From contig NZ_ACVO01000017.1 in the NCBI RefSeq assembly GCF_000175615.1, forward strand, positions 1 through 64,000: DNA of 64,000 bases, in the 5' to 3' direction. Numbering within the stretch: position 1 is the stretch's first letter; each line of letters starts with the position of its first letter. This stretch comes from Rothia mucilaginosa ATCC 25296 (GTDB taxonomy: Bacteria > Actinomycetota > Actinomycetes > Actinomycetales > Micrococcaceae). This document shows, in pieces, positions 24,856 through 32,503 of the stretch. A model generated the notes under the pieces. That model did no database searches, was not told where the DNA came from, and was given only the letters and a program-made list of their open reading frames with translations. The translations under genes were made by a program, and so were the position numbers.

Positions 24856-25152
24856 TCAGGATAAGACGGTGTAGCCGGTCGCCTCGATAGCCCGGCGAAC
24901 CGTCTCCGGAGGTACGACACCGGTGACCGTGACGGTGGAAACACCACCAGCAGCGAGATCAACCTGGACGTCGTCGACCTGGGAGAGGGTCTGAAGGGCC
25001 TGGGTCACGCTTTTCGCGCAGTGCCCGCAGGTCAGGCCGGTGACCTGATAGCTAGAGGAGGACCCTCCTGCTGACGAGTCGCTGGCGGCAGGGTTGGAGA
25101 CGGTGTCGGCACGTGAGGCAGGTCCGCAACAGCTGCAGCCGTGGGAGGCCAT
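24856..25152 (-). CDS. Copper chaperone / HMA-domain protein (CopZ-like)
   Basis: This 98-residue protein has a cysteine-rich N-terminus (HGCSCCGP), a Ser-rich linker and one heavy-metal-associated domain with the metal-binding loop TCGHC (GLTCGHCAKSV) in place of the usual MxCxxC. It probably carries Cu(I) in the cytosol and hands it to the ATPase 50 bases downstream. The start ATG at 25152 has no good ribosome-binding site. The upstream in-frame codons run into the operator region, so this start is the most likely but is not certain. Confidence 0.82.
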   Translation of the reverse strand: MASHGCSCCGPASRADTVSNPAASDSSAGGSSSSYQVTGLTCGHCAKSVTQALQTLSQVDDVQVDLAAGGVSTVTVTGVVPPETVRRAIEATGYTVLS

Positions 25153-25227
25153 CGGCAAGAGGCGGGGCGGGGAGGCGATCCTGGGAAAGCTCCTACGGGT
25201 CGGTGGGATGGGGCGATACTGCTCTCC

Positions 25228-25307
25228 AGTATATACCCCCCTGGGGTATATTTTGAAGGGCGGCGATGCTATTCTCCAATATATACCCCCCTGGGGTATA
25301 TTTTCAA
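25228..25307 (-). promoter_or_regulatory. Twin copper-responsive promoters with CsoR-like operators
   Basis: Two near-identical copies, 50 bases apart, each carry the palindrome TATACCCCCCTGGGGTATA (25232-25250 and 25282-25300). On the minus strand each palindrome fills the 18-base spacer between a -35 (TTCAAA 25252-25257; TTGAAA 25302-25307) and a -10 (TATACT 25228-25233; TATATT 25278-25283). This matches CsoR-type operators. Repressor binding would block both promoters of the chaperone-ATPase operon. No csoR gene is present in the window. Confidence 0.8.
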
Positions 25308-25452
25308 GGGGTGGGGGCACTGCCCTCATGCGGGGCAGGGTGTGGTCACCGAGCAGCCTCCTCACTGTCGGGAGGGGACAGTGGGAGGCGGAGGGCGCAT
25401 CCGGAAAACGCGACTGCACCCGCACAGCATCCCAGCGCGGAAAGGCGGTATC

Positions 25453-25516
25453 GTCCGAAAGTGACATCAGGGTGCCCGAAGCGAAGCGAGGACGGGTCCC
25501 CTGTAGGAACGAGGAC
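25453..25516. repeat. Interspersed inverted-repeat element, partial copy C
   Basis: This is the left end of the element in inverted orientation: complements of GCACCCTGATGTC-type and CTCGCTTCGCTTC-type inner sequence, then CTGTAGGAACGAGGAC (25501-25516). Weak similarity extends inward to about 25434. The other half is missing. Confidence 0.8.
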
Positions 25517-25726
25517 GATAACCGCCTTTCCAAGCGGAACTACACGTAAGCCCCCGAGTCGTCATGACCCGAGGGCTTTCCATATAGTCGATTTAGGAGT
25601 CAGAGCCTTCCGCGGTGCCGGTCGCCTCCGCAACCTTCTGCGCACGAATACGCGGCTCCTTACCCTGCACCTTCACCTCCAGGAACTCGCCCACGTGACG
25701 AATCTCCATGGCACTCACGCCGTGAC
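25501..25726. repeat. Right direct repeat flanking the copper cassette
   Basis: This is the right-hand partner of 22235-22466. It comprises the element end, the terminator hairpin (25548-25578) and the 3' end of the intact esterase gene. Confidence 0.85.
25548..25578 (-). terminator. Esterase terminator (right copy)
   Basis: AAGCCCCCG pairs with CGAGGGCTT with one mismatch, 15 bases past the esterase stop codon. Confidence 0.6.
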
Positions 25727-26345
25727 CCGCACCGGCGTACAGCACCTTAATGCCGTCGGTGTACTTGCGGATCCAGTCGTAGGTGTAGTTCACCATCTCC
25801 TGCGGGATGACGGGGTCTTCCTGGTCACGACCAAAGAACACCGGCAGTTCGGTCTTCTTCAGCTCCTCGTCCTTGAAGTACGGCGAATCAGAATCTACCG
25901 CATAGCCGGACAGTCCCACCACAGCGGCGAACTCGCCGGGAGCATGACGCACCATCGAAGTTGCGATGCCCATACCCTGCGAGAAGCCCAGCAGAGTCAC
26001 CGAAGCATACGGTTCACGGTTCGCACGCACCCACTCCAGCACGTAGTCACTCGCCTGCTCAATGGCGCGCTGGTCAGATTCGAGCTGCTGGTTCAGCGGG
26101 TACCACTGGTAGCCGATAGCGTCTGCGGCAATGTAGGCTCCGGTCGAGTCCGCAGAGAACTGGCTACCAACCGGCTGCGGTGCACGCATGGAGGCGTAGG
26201 TGAAGCCCTCCTGCGGAAGGTGCGCCGCCAGAGACAGCAGATCGTGCTCCTGGGAGCCGTAGCCGTGCAGCATGAGCACCAGATGGGTGCCTGCGCGTTC
26301 GTTCTCGGGGCGGGTGTATTCGACGACGTATTTGTTTTCGCTCAT
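25593..26345 (-). CDS. Phospholipase/carboxylesterase-family alpha/beta hydrolase
   Basis: This 250-residue protein of the abhydrolase_2 type has the oxyanion-side motif LMLHGYGS (24-31), nucleophile Ser122 in GFSQG, an acidic residue in RDQEDPVIP (Asp174 or Asp177) and His208 in GAGHGVS. It has no signal peptide, so it is cytosolic. The substrate is probably a short acyl ester, but this cannot be fixed from sequence. The C-terminal tail beyond His208 is longer than usual (about 40 residues). The ATG at 26345 has TAAGAT 6 bases upstream and no Shine-Dalgarno, a leaderless arrangement. Its 3' end is duplicated at 22333-22466. Confidence 0.88.
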   Translation of the reverse strand: MSENKYVVEYTRPENERAGTHLVLMLHGYGSQEHDLLSLAAHLPQEGFTYASMRAPQPVGSQFSADSTGAYIAADAIGYQWYPLNQQLESDQRAIEQASDYVLEWVRANREPYASVTLLGFSQGMGIATSMVRHAPGEFAAVVGLSGYAVDSDSPYFKDEELKKTELPVFFGRDQEDPVIPQEMVNYTYDWIRKYTDGIKVLYAGAGHGVSAMEIRHVGEFLEVKVQGKEPRIRAQKVAEATGTAEGSDS

Positions 26346-26402
26346 GCACCCATCTTAGCGAGGACTCCCCCGCAAACCTGCACCGCAGGTTCCGCTGCTA
26401 GC

Positions 26403-26439
26403 TTGACCCTCACCTAACGTGAGGTTTTAGAGTGAAACC
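26403..26439 (+). promoter_or_regulatory. MerR-type promoter with 19-base spacer
   Basis: TTGACC (26403-26408) and TAGAGT (26428-26433) are separated by 19 bases, the stretched spacing used by MerR-family activators. The spacer holds the dyad CCTCAC-N5-GTGAGG (26408-26424). The ATG follows 6 bases after the -10, so the mRNA is probably leaderless. Autoregulation by the gene at 26440 is likely. Confidence 0.75.
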
Positions 26440-27255
26440 ATGGACGCGAACATAACACCACCTGACGGGCAACACGAATACACCGTAGGAGAAGCGGCAT
26501 CATTACACGGGCTAACAGTCCGCACGCTTCACCACTGGGAGCAGCGAGGCTTGCTCAACCCGGCGCACGATGAGTTCAACGGGTACCGGTACTACACCGA
26601 TACAGACCTTGAACGAATCACCGTCATCATGGGATACCGCGCCATCGGCATGAGCCTTGACGCTATTCGCAACATACTGCATGACCAGGCGAACAGCACC
26701 GAGCATCTGCTCGCTCAGCGGGATATGCTTCAACGCAAAATCGCCGCGTACGGGCGCATGCTTGAAACCATCGAACACCTTTTGGAGGACACCATGGCAC
26801 CTAAAAATGAGCAGCTCAGCGCCGCCGAAAAAGCAGAGATCATGGGTGAGGGGTTCAGCCTCGCCCACCAGCAGGAAGCGCAGGAGCGTTACGGAAAAAC
26901 TGACGACTGGGCTGAATACCAGCGCCGAACTGCAACGATGAACCGTGCCGACTGGCAGAACGGCAAACAGCAGGTTGACGAGGTAGAGCAGGCCCTCGTC
27001 GAGGCATTCAACCGCGGCGTGAAGCCGGGCAGTGAGGAGGCGAACGCACTCGCCGAGCGGCACCGCGCCTCCCTGTTCTTCTTCGAGGTCACCCCCGCTA
27101 AGCACGCTATTCTAGCCCGCGGCTACGTTGAGGATGCCCGTTTCAAGGCACACTACGAGAAGCTTGCGACCGGGCTCGCAGAATGGTTGCGGGATGTCAT
27201 CTACGAGAATGCTCGTGCACACGGTATTGACCCGGAAAAAGCGGCTTGGGGTTAA
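26440..27255 (+). CDS. MerR-family regulator with TipAS-like effector domain
   Basis: This 271-residue protein has an N-terminal MerR winged helix (about 13-80: YTVGEAASLHGLTVRTLHHW, then GYRYYTDTDLERI), a dimerisation coiled coil (80-125) and a C-terminal TipAS-type antibiotic-recognition domain (about 145-265, with a HRASLFFFEVTPAKHAIL core). TipA-class proteins bind thiopeptides or other drugs and activate their own promoter; the ligand here is unknown. The stretched promoter with dyad directly upstream supports autoregulation. It is divergent from the esterase gene. Confidence 0.88.
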   Translation: MDANITPPDGQHEYTVGEAASLHGLTVRTLHHWEQRGLLNPAHDEFNGYRYYTDTDLERITVIMGYRAIGMSLDAIRNILHDQANSTEHLLAQRDMLQRKIAAYGRMLETIEHLLEDTMAPKNEQLSAAEKAEIMGEGFSLAHQQEAQERYGKTDDWAEYQRRTATMNRADWQNGKQQVDEVEQALVEAFNRGVKPGSEEANALAERHRASLFFFEVTPAKHAILARGYVEDARFKAHYEKLATGLAEWLRDVIYENARAHGIDPEKAAWG

Positions 27256-27322
27256 ACCTACGGGCTGAAAATACCCAGTAGCTAGGGGTGAGTAGCTGAG
27301 TGTGAAAGCTGAGCACAAAAAT

Positions 27323-27358
27323 ACGCCCGGTATTCCCAACGTTGGGAATACCGGGCGT
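27323..27358. terminator. Bidirectional terminator, perfect 18 bp palindrome
   Basis: Arms 27323-27340 and 27341-27358 pair perfectly (ACGCCCGG ... CCGGGCGT) with no spacer, followed by TTT on the plus side and preceded by AAAA. It lies between the two convergent MerR genes. Confidence 0.8.
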
Positions 27359-27386
27359 TTATACGCGTCTGCAGAAGACTAGTTAC

Positions 27387-27737
27387 CTAGCGGGTGCCGT
27401 CGATGTGACGGCGGTGCTCCTGAATACGGCGATCCAGGTGCTCAAGGTTCTGCTGCAACCCCACAATCTCATCCTCAATCTTCTGACGGGCGCGCTCCAT
27501 CACATCAATGGATAGGGCGTGGTCGTCCGGATTGCTCAAAATCGTGCGAATGTCGGCAAGACTCATTCCGGCCTGACGGCAGGTAGCAATAAACCGTGCA
27601 GCGGAGATAGACTCCTCATCAAAAATACGGGTTCCGTGAGCATCACGGGGCACAGCAATGAGCCCCTCTTTTTCGTAATAGCGCAGGGCGTGGGTGCTCA
27701 CCCCCAATTGCTCCGCTACCTCTTGAATACTTACCAC
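27387..27737 (-). CDS. MerR-family transcriptional regulator
   Basis: This compact 116-residue MerR protein has a winged helix (VSIQEVAEQLGVSTHALRYY, EKEGLIAVPRD, IFDEESI) and a coiled coil, but no cysteines suited to metal sensing and no effector domain. It resembles the small AdhR/TipA-N-like class that responds to reactive electrophiles or unknown signals. The start is GTG at 27737; TAGCAT ends 7 bases upstream, so the transcript is probably leaderless. Its promoter carries a dyad and a stretched spacer, which suggests autoregulation. Confidence 0.85.
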   Translation of the reverse strand: MVSIQEVAEQLGVSTHALRYYEKEGLIAVPRDAHGTRIFDEESISAARFIATCRQAGMSLADIRTILSNPDDHALSIDVMERARQKIEDEIVGLQQNLEHLDRRIQEHRRHIDGTR

Positions 27738-27744
27738 AGCTTTA

Positions 27745-27775
27745 ATGCTATGGGGTTAGAGCGGGTCTAAAGCAA
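27745..27775 (-). promoter_or_regulatory. MerR-type promoter of the small regulator
   Basis: On the minus strand TTGCTT and TAGCAT (27745-27750) are 19 bases apart, and the spacer contains the perfect dyad TTAGA-N5-TCTAA (27756-27770). The GTG start at 27737 follows 7 bases after the -10. Confidence 0.6.
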
Positions 27776-27905
27776 ACCGAGAACCCTTACCTTCCAGTGC
27801 AACAGGAGGCTACTTCCGCGGTATCTCGCGGAGGTTTCGCAAAACACCCGAAAAACCGGAAAATATTCCCTGACTTGGCACAACACTCTTCATAAAGATA
27901 GAAAA

Positions 27906-27942
27906 AATGCCGGACGCTCGCATCATACGAACGCCCGGCATT
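27906..27942 (-). terminator. Terminator after metX
   Basis: AATGCCGG pairs with CCGGCATT; on the minus strand a run of TTTTTT-like bases follows. It lies about 150 bases past the metX stop codon. Confidence 0.6.
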
Positions 27943-28092
27943 CTATTACATAACCCTAAGGGTGAAGGTTAATTCACGGTGGGCGGAAGGACAGTTGAGA
28001 ATACCCAGTCATTCCCTCACAATCCCACACCCACTGTTTGGATAAAACAACATTCAGCAGGATGCGTGAAACGCCTTCGGGCGCCGGTCGAG

Positions 28093-29421
28093 TTAGCGAT
28101 TAACAGCGCCGTACAGGCGAGTCATCGATTCCAAAGCTTCACGTTCACGCTGCGCCTCACTCGGGGCGGCGGATTCATCTTCAACGCCGAGGGCGCGCGC
28201 CAGAATCTTCTCCACCTGCTTCGCCTCAATCAAGAAGCCGTCATGGCCGTGGTTCGACTCGATAATGTCCACGGGCACCGGGGTGGGAAGCGCCTCCGCC
28301 AGGCGGTGCGACTCGTGCGGGAAGAACAGACGGTCCGTGTTCACCGCCGCAATCGTCCACTCGCAATCGGTGTGCGCCAGCGCCTGTGCCAGAGTGCCGC
28401 GGCCACGAGCCACATCGTGCGAAATCAGCGCCTCATTCACAGCCAGGTAGCTGTTCGCGTCAAAACGCTCAACCAGCTTGGCGCCGTGGTGATCCAGGTA
28501 GCTTTCAATGGCGTAGCGGCCGCGCGGCTCACCCAGCGAACCGCCCACAGTGTTTTCGCCGCGGTTCTCTTCGCGGCCGAAGCGGTGCTCCAGCTCTGCG
28601 GGGCTGCGGTAGGTGGTGTGCGCAATACGGCGCGCCAGAGCCAGACCGGCAGTCGGTGCAGGACCGGCATAGTAGTCGCCACCGGCAAAGTTCGCATCCG
28701 AACGAATCGCAATGTTCTGAGTGTGGGCCCAGGAAATCTGCTCCGCCGTAGCCGAAGGACCGGAGGCAATGACCGCGCATCCGCGCACCAGCTCGGGGTT
28801 AGTTGCCGCCCACTCCAGGGCGCGAGCACCACCGAGGGAACCACCAATCACGTAGCGGAAGCTCGTCACGCCCAGTGCACGCGCCAGACGCGCCTCCGCA
28901 CGTACGGAGTCGCGAATGCTCACCTGCGGGAAGCGGGAACCCCAGTGCTCACCAGCGCCCGGGTAGCCCTCGGGGACGATGCTCGACGGACCGGTAGAAC
29001 CGTAGCAGCCACCCAAAATATTGGGAGCAATCACGAAGTAGCGGTTGGTGTCCACGACCGAGCCGGGGCCCACGATGCCTTCCCACCAGCCGTCCGATTC
29101 GATAGCGCGAATCAGCGGGGCGGGCATGTCGGGGGTGGGGACGCCGCGGGAGACATGCGTGTCACCGGTGAGCGCGTGCAGGATCAGGATGGCGTTATCG
29201 CCAGCCTCGTTGAGGGTGCCCCAGGTTTCGTAGCCGATGGTGACCTGCGGCAGGGTTACGCCGGATTCGAGCTCCAGGTCGCCGATGTTCAGCTGACGCA
29301 GGTAGCCTTGCGCTTCGGGGTGTTCGCGCTGGGTGCCTGCCACGGGGATGGGCGCGGTAACAGGCTGGTTGATAGTGCCGGGCTGGGTGGTGCCGGACTG
29401 GCTAGTGCTCTGGGCGGTCAT
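28093..29421 (-). CDS. metX: Homoserine O-acetyltransferase
   Basis: MetX makes O-acetyl-homoserine from homoserine and acetyl-CoA at the entry to methionine synthesis. The 442 residues have a disordered Ser/Thr/Pro-rich N-terminus of about 35 residues, the alpha/beta-hydrolase core with nucleophile Ser in YVIGGSLGGARALEW, an acid in NTDRLFFPHESH and His in ESNHGHDGFLIE. The ATG at 29421 has AAGGGA 6 bases upstream; an in-frame start at 29610 would read through the intercistronic hairpin and was rejected. It follows metY and is presumably under the same SAM-IV riboswitch. Confidence 0.95.
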   Translation of the reverse strand: MTAQSTSQSGTTQPGTINQPVTAPIPVAGTQREHPEAQGYLRQLNIGDLELESGVTLPQVTIGYETWGTLNEAGDNAILILHALTGDTHVSRGVPTPDMPAPLIRAIESDGWWEGIVGPGSVVDTNRYFVIAPNILGGCYGSTGPSSIVPEGYPGAGEHWGSRFPQVSIRDSVRAEARLARALGVTSFRYVIGGSLGGARALEWAATNPELVRGCAVIASGPSATAEQISWAHTQNIAIRSDANFAGGDYYAGPAPTAGLALARRIAHTTYRSPAELEHRFGREENRGENTVGGSLGEPRGRYAIESYLDHHGAKLVERFDANSYLAVNEALISHDVARGRGTLAQALAHTDCEWTIAAVNTDRLFFPHESHRLAEALPTPVPVDIIESNHGHDGFLIEAKQVEKILARALGVEDESAAPSEAQREREALESMTRLYGAVNR

Positions 29422-29557
29422 GGGGGTTCCCTTCACTGGGTTGGCCGGCGAGGTGGTGCCGGGTGTGAGCGGGGTACTCGTCTGCGGGTTGAATCTGCGG
29501 GTTGAGGCAGCGAGGCGGCGGTGCCGCGCGCTTATGAAATGCTCCGTAACGGGGAAT

Positions 29558-29601
29558 CCGCAGGTGGACCGAAAAGCCGTAGCTTGCCGGTCCACCTGCG
29601 G
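29558..29601 (-). promoter_or_regulatory. Hairpin between metY and metX
   Basis: A 14 bp perfect stem (CCGCAGGTGGACCG with CGGTCCACCTGCGG) with a 16-base loop lies 13 bases past the metY stop codon. There is no U tract. It may partly terminate, or set the ratio of MetY to MetX mRNA. Confidence 0.55.
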
Positions 29602-29613
29602 GTGCATCACCGT

Positions 29614-30960
29614 TTAGGAGAGGGTGTCGAAGCCCAACTGCAGGTCGGCGAGAATATCGTCGATGTTCTCGATACCGACAGCAAGGCGGATGAAGTTCGG
29701 GTACACGCCAATCTTCTCCAGCTCCTCAGTGGAAAGCTGAGAGTGGGTGGTGGAGGCGGGGTGAATCACGAGCGAGCGCACGTCACCGATGTTCGCCACG
29801 TTGGAGTGCAGCTTGAGGGCGTCCACGAAGTCGCGGGCCTGCTCCAGGGTTGCGTCCTTGAGGGTGAAGCCGAGCACCGCACCGGGGCCCTTGGGCAGGT
29901 ACTTCTGTGCACGCTCGTACCAGGGGGAGGATTCCACGCCAGCCCAGATGACCTTCTCGACCTGCGGGTTTGCTTCGAGCCAGCGGGCGACCTTGGTGGC
30001 GTTCTCAACGTGACGTTCGATGCGCAGGGAAAGGGTCTCCAGGCCGATGCCGATGTTGAAGGCGTTGGTCGGGGAGATGGCGGCGCCGGTGTCACGCAGC
30101 AGGGAGACGCGCGCCTTCAGGATGTAGGAGAGGTTCGCGCCGAACGCGGAGTCCTTACCCAAATCGCGTGCGTAGACCAGGCCGTGGTAGCCGGGGGCGG
30201 GCTGGTTGAACTTGGGGAACTTCTCGGGGTCTGCACCGTAGTCGAAGTTACCGGAGTCAACGATCACGCCGCCGATGGAGGTGCCGTGGCCGCCCAGGTA
30301 CTTGGTGGCAGAGTGGACGACTACGTCTGCGCCGTGCTCGATGGGGCGCAGCAGGTACGGGGTGGGTACGGTGTTGTCCACGATCAGGGGCACACCGTTT
30401 TCGTGCGCGATCTTGGCGATGGGCTCAATGTCGAGCACGTCGTTGCGGGGGTTGGGCACGGACTCGCCGTAGAAGAGCTTGGTGTTGGGTCGGACTGCGG
30501 CGCGCCATGCGTCCAGGTCGTCCGGGTCCTCAACAAAGGTGGTTTCAATGCCCAGGTCGGCGAGGGTGTACTTGAGCAGGTTGTAGGTGCCGCCGTACAC
30601 GGAGGGCGAAGCAACAACGTGGTCGCCTGCACCGGCAATGTTCAGGATTGCGTAGGTGATAGCTGCCTGACCGGATGCCAGCAGCAGCGCGCCTACGCCG
30701 CCTTCCAGGGAGGCGATACGGTTTTCGATGACTTCCTGGGTGGGGTTGTTGAGGCGAGTGTAAATGGGGCCCAGCTCGGCGAGGGCGAAACGGTTCGCTG
30801 CCTGCTCGGCGCTGTCAAAGACGAAGGAAGTGGTCTGGTAGATAGGTAGTGCCCGAGCTCCCGTTGCGGCATCCGGCGCCTGACCTGCGTGGATCTGGCG
30901 GGTTTCGAACTTCCAACCGGCGGGGTTGGCGGGAGTCGGGACGGTAGTGTTGTTGCTCAT
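29614..30960 (-). CDS. metY: O-acetylhomoserine sulfhydrylase / aminocarboxypropyltransferase
   Basis: This PLP enzyme of the Cys/Met metabolism class turns O-acetylhomoserine plus sulfide into homocysteine. The 448 residues show YTRLNNPTQEVIENRIASLE (substrate loop), the phosphate-binding ASGQAA, the Asp of IVDNTVPTPY and the PLP lysine in HSATKYLGGHG. The length is typical of MetY. The ATG at 30960 has AGGAG 6-7 bases upstream. The SAM-IV riboswitch in its leader should shut the operon down when SAM is high. metX follows on the same transcript. Confidence 0.95.
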   Translation of the reverse strand: MSNNTTVPTPANPAGWKFETRQIHAGQAPDAATGARALPIYQTTSFVFDSAEQAANRFALAELGPIYTRLNNPTQEVIENRIASLEGGVGALLLASGQAAITYAILNIAGAGDHVVASPSVYGGTYNLLKYTLADLGIETTFVEDPDDLDAWRAAVRPNTKLFYGESVPNPRNDVLDIEPIAKIAHENGVPLIVDNTVPTPYLLRPIEHGADVVVHSATKYLGGHGTSIGGVIVDSGNFDYGADPEKFPKFNQPAPGYHGLVYARDLGKDSAFGANLSYILKARVSLLRDTGAAISPTNAFNIGIGLETLSLRIERHVENATKVARWLEANPQVEKVIWAGVESSPWYERAQKYLPKGPGAVLGFTLKDATLEQARDFVDALKLHSNVANIGDVRSLVIHPASTTHSQLSTEELEKIGVYPNFIRLAVGIENIDDILADLQLGFDTLS

Positions 30961-31062
30961 GCGTGGCTCCTATTGGGGATTCTTAAGGGGCCGCATGCCG
31001 ACGGTACAGGAATCGTCGTCGAATAATCCTGTCACGATTGATGTACCGGTTTCGGTCACATC

Positions 31063-31176
31063 GGTCCCGCGCTTGCGTCACGCTTGTGCGTGCCGCCCGG
31101 TCTTCACCCAGGGCACCCCACCGCGGAGGAGGGTTGCCGGCCAGCTAGCTGGGGCTTATCGCTGGCGCTCTTGACC
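31063..31176 (-). promoter_or_regulatory. SAM-IV riboswitch
   Basis: The minus strand starts with GGTCAAGAGCGCCAGCGA and continues with AAGCCCCAGCTAGCTGGCC, GGCAACCCTCC, CCGCGGTGGGGTGCCC and GGGTGAAGACC (P1 closes at 31099), then the downstream pseudoknot segment CGCAAGCGCGGGACC. This is the conserved pattern of the actinobacterial SAM-IV aptamer, normally found before metY/metX-type genes, and it lies about 100 bases before metY. Confidence 0.92.
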
Positions 31177-31208
31177 TGTTATTTAGAGTGTCATAGGGCA
31201 CGGGGCGG

Positions 31209-31214
31209 GGTCAA
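31209..31214 (-). promoter_or_regulatory. -35 element of the metY promoter
   Basis: TTGACC on the minus strand lies 33 bases before the riboswitch. A GACACT hexamer 16 bases further on is the likely -10. Confidence 0.45.
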
Positions 31215-31516
31215 GGATTTTGTGGGTGCGCGGTACTTTAAGACATTTCATTGCAAAGATGACGTTTTTTAACGTCTGTCATAAAACGCGAACGACGGTG
31301 CCGGGGCAATCCGAGGACGAGGCAATCGAGATGCGGAGGCGGACACCCACCATCCACACAGTAACCCCCATCACTTTTATCTACGGTTTTTCGGTACACT
31401 GAAATGACACATACACTCACGCAGGGTACAACTCGCTACGGCTCGCTACGCCGTTTATCCTGCTCAGCATCCCTCCGGTATAGGGGCCAGAGGGTCATAC
31501 CCGAAGGTTACCTACC

Positions 31517-32503
31517 ATGTCTCTTGTTCTTGATGCGGCGCAGCTCAGCCGCGTCTTTGGCAAAGGTGAAAACGCTTTTACCGCCGTCGACCGTGTGTCA
31601 CTTCGCGTTAGTTCCGGTGAGATTCATGCTCTCCTCGGCCCCAACGGTGCGGGCAAAACGACGACCGTGCAGATGTGCTCGACCCTGCTCACACCCACCG
31701 GCGGTAGCCTCACCGTGAACGGTATTGACGCTATCGCCCACCCGCAGCGGGCTCGCCGCCACGTGGGTCTAGCGTTGGGCGGGGAGAACGGCTTCTACCC
31801 GCGCGCCAGTGCCCGCGATAATCTGCTGTTCTTCGCCGATGTTGCGGGGGTTTCCGGGCGGGCTCGACGACACGAGGTGGAGCATGCCCTAGCCCGTGTG
31901 GAACTCACCGATGCGGCAACGCGGCCTGTCCAGGAGTTTTCTCGCGGCATGAAGCAGCGCCTACATATTGCCCGCGCCCTGCTCGGCTCCCCCGCTCTGC
32001 TCCTGCTGGATGAGCCGACCAACGGGCTCGATCCCGATATCGCTCTGACCGTGCGTACCCTCATCCGTTCTCTCGCGGAAGACGGCGCCGCCGTTCTGCT
32101 GACGAGTCACCTGTTGGGCGAAATCGAGGATTTGGCGCACACTATTACCGTTTTGGGCGCAGGTTCTGTCGCCGTGAGCGGCACCCTCGAGGACGTTGCC
32201 GCGCACGCAGGTATTGCCGCCACGACCGTGGTTCAGGTGGACCCCACCGCCACCGAGGGTCTTGATACACTACGCGGATTCCTCCACGATAAGGCGGCGG
32301 TACTTTTTGCCCCGCGTGGTTCCGGCTGGGAGCTAACCCTCTACTGGCATGGCGAGCGCGCCACGTTCGAGGCGGGCGAGGCTCACCGCATCCTCACGGA
32401 GGGGCTTGCCACCGCGAACATTGGGGCACGGACCGAACCGTACACACGCCCGGCAACCTTGGAAGAGGCATACCTGGCGATGGCGGAGGGGCTCAAACGA
32501 TGA
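31517..32503 (+). CDS. ABC exporter ATP-binding protein
   Basis: This 328-residue cytosolic ATPase of the drug/antibiotic or ABC-2-type exporter group has Walker A GPNGAGKTT (41-49), a signature that reads FSRGMKQ (141-147) instead of LSGGM/Q, Walker B LLLLDEP (161-167) and a switch His in LTSHLLGE. The C-terminal 100 residues are an accessory domain typical of DrrA/CcmA-like exporters. The ATG at 31517 has AAGG about 9 bases upstream. It overlaps the next gene by 4 bases, so the permeases are its partners. The transported substrate is unknown. Confidence 0.9.
   Translation: MSLVLDAAQLSRVFGKGENAFTAVDRVSLRVSSGEIHALLGPNGAGKTTTVQMCSTLLTPTGGSLTVNGIDAIAHPQRARRHVGLALGGENGFYPRASARDNLLFFADVAGVSGRARRHEVEHALARVELTDAATRPVQEFSRGMKQRLHIARALLGSPALLLLDEPTNGLDPDIALTVRTLIRSLAEDGAAVLLTSHLLGEIEDLAHTITVLGAGSVAVSGTLEDVAAHAGIAATTVVQVDPTATEGLDTLRGFLHDKAAVLFAPRGSGWELTLYWHGERATFEAGEAHRILTEGLATANIGARTEPYTRPATLEEAYLAMAEGLKR

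Noticed and set aside
25153..25533. Long N-terminal extension of the copper chaperone
   Set aside because: It would be coded by the operators, promoters and repeat element.
29422..29610. 63-residue extension of MetX
   Set aside because: It translates the intercistronic hairpin and has no family similarity; ATG 29421 has a ribosome-binding site.
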